Origin: Nitrospira sp.
GTDB taxonomy: Bacteria > Nitrospirota > Nitrospiria > Nitrospirales > Nitrospiraceae
Assembly: GCA_015904045.1 (NCBI GenBank)
Contig: JABMDG010000035.1
Location: forward strand, 1-10,522
DNA length: 10,522 nt
Direction of reading: 5' to 3'
Every line of letters begins with the position of its first letter. Position 1 is the stretch's first letter. Shown one piece after another: positions 8,429 to 10,522 of this stretch. A program made the position numbers and the translations under genes. Below the pieces are notes generated by a model, which saw nothing but the letters and a program-made list of their open reading frames with translations, was not told the DNA's origin and did not search any database.

Positions 8429-8780
8429 CCCCCTTGAGCGTGAGCTTGCCAGGAAACGGGATGTCCTGTCCGAATCCATACATGGCCCCCTCCACCACCG
8501 GCGGCACCATGGGCATGCGCTGGTATCCCAGCTGAAGCCGGGGATCCGGCAGCGTCTGCACTTGCGGGACGACGGCTTTGGCTGCTTCCCAGCGCTGACG
8601 GGCTGCTTTGATTTCCGGGCTGGCCTCTTCCAATTCCTTGATGAGACCGGTAAGTTCAAGACGTGGTTCATTCATCCCATGCTCATCCGCCCCATAAACC
8701 GGCACGTATGGCAACAGCACGGCGAACAGGAACAGAAAAGAGACGGCCCTCACTTGATGGAGAACGACAGTTGGTTTCAC
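8429..8780 (-). pseudogene. N-terminal fragment of a TolC/CusC-type outer-membrane efflux protein
   Basis: Start chosen as GTG at 8780. A perfect GGAGGT (8792-8787) lies six bases upstream, and the resulting N-terminus is a normal signal peptide (VRAVSFLFLFAVLLPYVPVYGA, cleavage likely before DEHG). An ATG 54 bases further upstream adds an unlikely extra N-terminus and has no good ribosome binding site. After the signal come the typical first periplasmic helix (LIKELEEASPEIKAARQRWEAAKAVVPQVQTLPDPRLQLGY) and the family motif FGQDIPFPGKLTLKGE. Homology then stops, after about 117 of the usual 400-450 residues. Translation would read some 37 unrelated residues from the fused pump gene in another frame and end at 8316. 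No beta-barrel or most of the alpha-tunnel remains, so no working channel can form. It was probably the first structural gene of the metal-efflux operon. Confidence 0.88.
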
Positions 8781-8786
8781 GGCAGC

Positions 8787-8792
8787 ACCTCC
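8787..8792 (-). promoter_or_regulatory. Strong Shine-Dalgarno fixing the GTG start of the outer-membrane factor
   Basis: Reads GGAGGT on the minus strand, six bases before GTG 8780. It decides between that start and the in-frame ATG at 8834. Confidence 0.85.
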
Positions 8793-8864
8793 GATGGCAA
8801 AAGAAACGGCCGCCTGCTTAGCCTTTGCAGGCAAGCAGTGAACGATCAGATCGGAGATGCGGAA

Positions 8865-9221
8865 TCAGATTCGGAGGACCGAGGAGGATTCTATGGAAAT
8901 GGGGACAATGGAATGGACGCTGCTCCGGAACCATCGCATCCCGGCTGGGGAAACAGTCGATATGACAGCATGGCCGGACAGGATCGCCGCATGATCAACA
9001 CCCAGGGCCACGCTCTGCTTGATGTGCCGTTCCGGAGACGAGGTGAGTGACGGCGGACACATGACACTCCCATCCATCGGACAAGCTATCCTGTCCTCAA
9101 TCAAGATGGCAGTTTCAGGCCGCTCTGAAAGATCGGATACGGCACACATCGTTCCGATCACCTGACAGAAGGTAAACAGCAGGGCCAGTGCCATGTATCG
9201 TACATGTACTTGTGTAATCAT
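8865..9221 (-). CDS. Small exported Cys/Met-containing protein upstream of the metal-efflux genes
   Basis: A 118-residue protein from the ATG at 9221. A GAGGAG (9240-9235) lies 13 bases upstream, rather long spacing. A longer in-frame start at 9287 would add a very basic leader and is less likely. Residues 9-24 are hydrophobic after a short N-terminus, resembling a signal peptide or single anchor. The mature part has C47-P-M-D-G-S-V-M-C55-P-P followed by SLTSSPERHIKQS, two His, and a C-terminus SSSVLRI. From memory, short hypothetical proteins with a CPMDG..MCPP..SSPER pattern occur ahead of cus/czc-type operons; this was not checked. The gene lies 84 bp upstream of the outer-membrane-factor start in the same direction, so co-transcription is likely. 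The Cys/Met spacing could bind a soft metal, but that is a hypothesis. It looks intact, unlike the genes after it. Confidence 0.62.
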   Translation of the reverse strand: MITQVHVRYMALALLFTFCQVIGTMCAVSDLSERPETAILIEDRIACPMDGSVMCPPSLTSSPERHIKQSVALGVDHAAILSGHAVISTVSPAGMRWFRSSVHSIVPISIESSSVLRI

Positions 9222-9543
9222 CAGATTAGTGACACTCCTCGGAAACCGGCGTTTCCGTTTTTTGCCCGGATCATCTCTACACCCCATAGACCGGGCATTT
9301 CAAGTAGCTGCGGCCTCACCTGAGATTGCTAAGCATACGCGATGCCACAAAGACCCGAACCCGCGCCGTTCGATACTCGGTGGGATTTCAGCCTATTCCG
9401 CGAACAATCCTGCCACGACTTGAACCTCTCAATTCGCCCTGTTGGGGCATTTTGGGTCATCCGGCCACTTGATAGCCGTGGCAAAGTGCGCCTCAGGAAC
9501 ACAGGAAGCCCTCGGCCAATTCAAGAATGTGCATGGGAGGAAC
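9222..9543. other. 322-bp intergenic stretch, probably carrying the promoter of the metal-efflux block
   Basis: Lies between the end of hypE and the small exported protein, both on the minus strand. Short open frames here have no ribosome binding site and no recognisable protein pattern. A weak minus-strand promoter-like pair is TTGAAA (9303-9298) and TAGAGA (9279-9274) with an 18-base spacer; the second box is poor. A 10-bp palindrome gtacatgtac sits just inside the downstream gene near 9200. I saw no clear hairpin plus T-run terminator after hypE, and no MerR-type or CopY-type operator that I could defend. Confidence 0.45.
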
Positions 9544-10522
9544 TCAGCAGATTCTAGGCAATTGTTCACCGGACAACAGGTCGAGAATTCGGTGCGTGCC
9601 CAGGACAGTCTTCAGGACGACGATGGGCGATTCGCGTCCGCTCACGTCTCCCGCCCGCATCGCCCCTGACGCCACGGCATGGCGACGCATGATCGAGAGG
9701 GCCTGATCGGCTTGCGCTTCAGGCACGAATGCCACGAACCGCCCTTCATTGGCGACATACAATGGGTCCAGCCCCAGCACTTCGCAGGCTCCCTGTACCT
9801 CGCTCCGAACGGGGATCGCCCGCTCATCGATCGATAGCTTCATCCCTGAGGCCGAGGCGATTTCGTTGCACGCACTGGCGAGCCCGCCTCGCGTCAAATC
9901 CCGGAGGCAATGGATCTCGATACCGGCGGCAAGTAAATCCGCGACCACCCGATGCAATGGCGCCGAGTCGCTCACAATATTTCCGGTAAACGACAGGCCC
10001 TCTCGCACACTGAGCACCGCAACTCCATGCGACCCCAGATCTCCGCTCACGAGGATTGCGTCGCCCGGCACTATCTGTTGAGGACCGATTTTCACGCCAG
10101 GCGGTACGACTCCAATCCCAGCCGTATTGATGAAGATGCCGTCCCCTTTCCCCTTGTCGACCACCTTCGTATCGCCGGTGACGATGGCAACACCGGCCTC
10201 TTTTGCTGCCTTGGCCATCGACTCGACGATCCGTTGCAACGTCTCGATGGCCAGTCCCTCTTCCAGGATGAATCCGGCGCTGAGCCACAAGGGTTTTGCC
10301 CCGCACATGGCCAGATCGTTCACGGTTCCATGAACCGCGAGGCTGCCGATGTCTCCGCCGGGGAAAAATAAAGGCTGCACGACGTAAGAGTCCGTGGTGA
10401 AGGCCAATGTCCCTTCAGACACGGGCCAGGTTGCTCCGTCATGCAGGTGTGTCGAGAGCGGATCGCCGAACGACCGGACAAACACATCCCGGATGAGCTG
10501 CTGCATCAGCCGCCCGCCGCCC
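9544..10522 (-). CDS. hypE: Hydrogenase maturation protein HypE, 5'-partial
   Basis: A cytoplasmic enzyme that, with HypF, makes the cyanide ligand of the NiFe-hydrogenase active site. HypF carbamoylates the C-terminal Cys of HypE, and HypE dehydrates it with ATP to a thiocyanate. The C-terminus here is PRIC, the family's required ending with the acceptor Cys. The N-terminal side enters the window at [14 protein letters not shown], matching the family's GGRLM motif near residue 10-20, so only a short N-terminus is missing (family about 330-350 residues; 320 are visible after the Met at 10506). AIRS/PurM-type ATP-binding features follow: [37 protein letters not shown], then [24 protein letters not shown], and in the second domain [16 protein letters not shown]. 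The Met at 10506 is internal and not the start. Other hyp genes are expected beyond the window's right edge. The gene looks intact. SelD belongs to the same superfamily but lacks the C-terminal PRIC. Confidence 0.95.
   Translation of the reverse strand, partial: GGGRLMQQLIRDVFVRSFGDPLSTHLHDGATWPVSEGTLAFTTDSYVVQPLFFPGGDIGSLAVHGTVNDLAMCGAKPLWLSAGFILEEGLAIETLQRIVESMAKAAKEAGVAIVTGDTKVVDKGKGDGIFINTAGIGVVPPGVKIGPQQIVPGDAILVSGDLGSHGVAVLSVREGLSFTGNIVSDSAPLHRVVADLLAAGIEIHCLRDLTRGGLASACNEIASASGMKLSIDERAIPVRSEVQGACEVLGLDPLYVANEGRFVAFVPEAQADQALSIMRRHAVASGAMRAGDVSGRESPIVVLKTVLGTHRILDLLSGEQLPRIC

Noticed and set aside
5243..8671. One 1142-residue gene as a natural RND-ATPase fusion
   Set aside because: Its first ~80 residues are the outer-membrane factor read out of frame, and about 95 residues in the middle are CusA read out of frame. 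Family motifs show three separate fragments.
8781..8834. ATG at 8834 as the start of the outer-membrane factor
   Set aside because: It would place an unusual 18-residue extension before the signal peptide. The GTG at 8780 has a perfect GGAGGT six bases upstream.
9400..9440. tRNA-like T-loop word (ggttcaagtc on the minus strand)
   Set aside because: No matching acceptor stem, anticodon arm or D-arm could be found around it.
9342..9669. Short plus-strand frames between the small exported protein and hypE
   Set aside because: No ribosome binding site, no recognisable protein pattern, and partial overlap with the hypE coding sequence on the other strand.
1..10522. Mobile element or transposase explaining the broken operon
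   Set aside because: No transposase or integrase frame, no terminal inverted repeats bounding the damaged region, and no target-site duplication were visible at the joints.

Overview
The window is GC-rich, densely coding bacterial DNA made of two convergent gene blocks. Three things suggest a Nitrospira-like (Nitrospirota) source: a NiFe-hydrogenase maturation gene, several different envelope and cation-efflux systems, and a palindromic intergenic repeat built on a 'gtctggtctat' word. The repeat resembles ones I recall from Nitrospira genomes. This placement is inference from memory and was not tested.

Plus strand, 1-5221: a large P-type ATPase of the Na,K-ATPase-like (IIC) type, cut at its 5' end by the window edge, overlaps by 4 bp (ATGA) a MacA/HlyD-type periplasmic adaptor. 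After a 97-bp gap filled by a strong inverted repeat comes a MacB-type ABC permease without its ATPase domain. No ABC ATPase gene lies in the window, so the adaptor/permease pair must use an ATPase encoded elsewhere, or has lost it.

Minus strand, 10522-5243: from its own 5' end this block holds most of hypE (start outside the window), a 322-bp non-coding stretch, a small exported Cys/Met-containing protein, and then a run of broken genes. The run starts with the first ~117 codons of a TolC/CusC-type outer-membrane factor, with a good ribosome binding site and GTG start. This is joined abruptly to a CusA/CzcA-type heavy-metal RND pump lacking its first ~165-170 codons and its extreme C-terminus, and carrying a frameshifting internal deletion. 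The pump is joined abruptly to the C-terminal 238 codons of a Ca2+-ATPase-like (IIA) P-type ATPase. The order matches an ancestral operon of small protein, outer-membrane factor, adaptor, RND pump and P-type ATPase that lost at least three internal pieces, including the whole adaptor gene. The remaining pieces have almost no in-frame stops, so the decay is recent or the joints are assembly errors.

The two blocks meet tail to tail with 21 bp between stop codons, where a short hairpin lies. No RNA genes, CRISPR array, insertion sequence or transposase were seen. I did not find a clearly new biological system. The strongest leads are the three-part mosaic, the P-type ATPase/adaptor coupling, and the palindrome where an ABC ATPase gene would normally sit.
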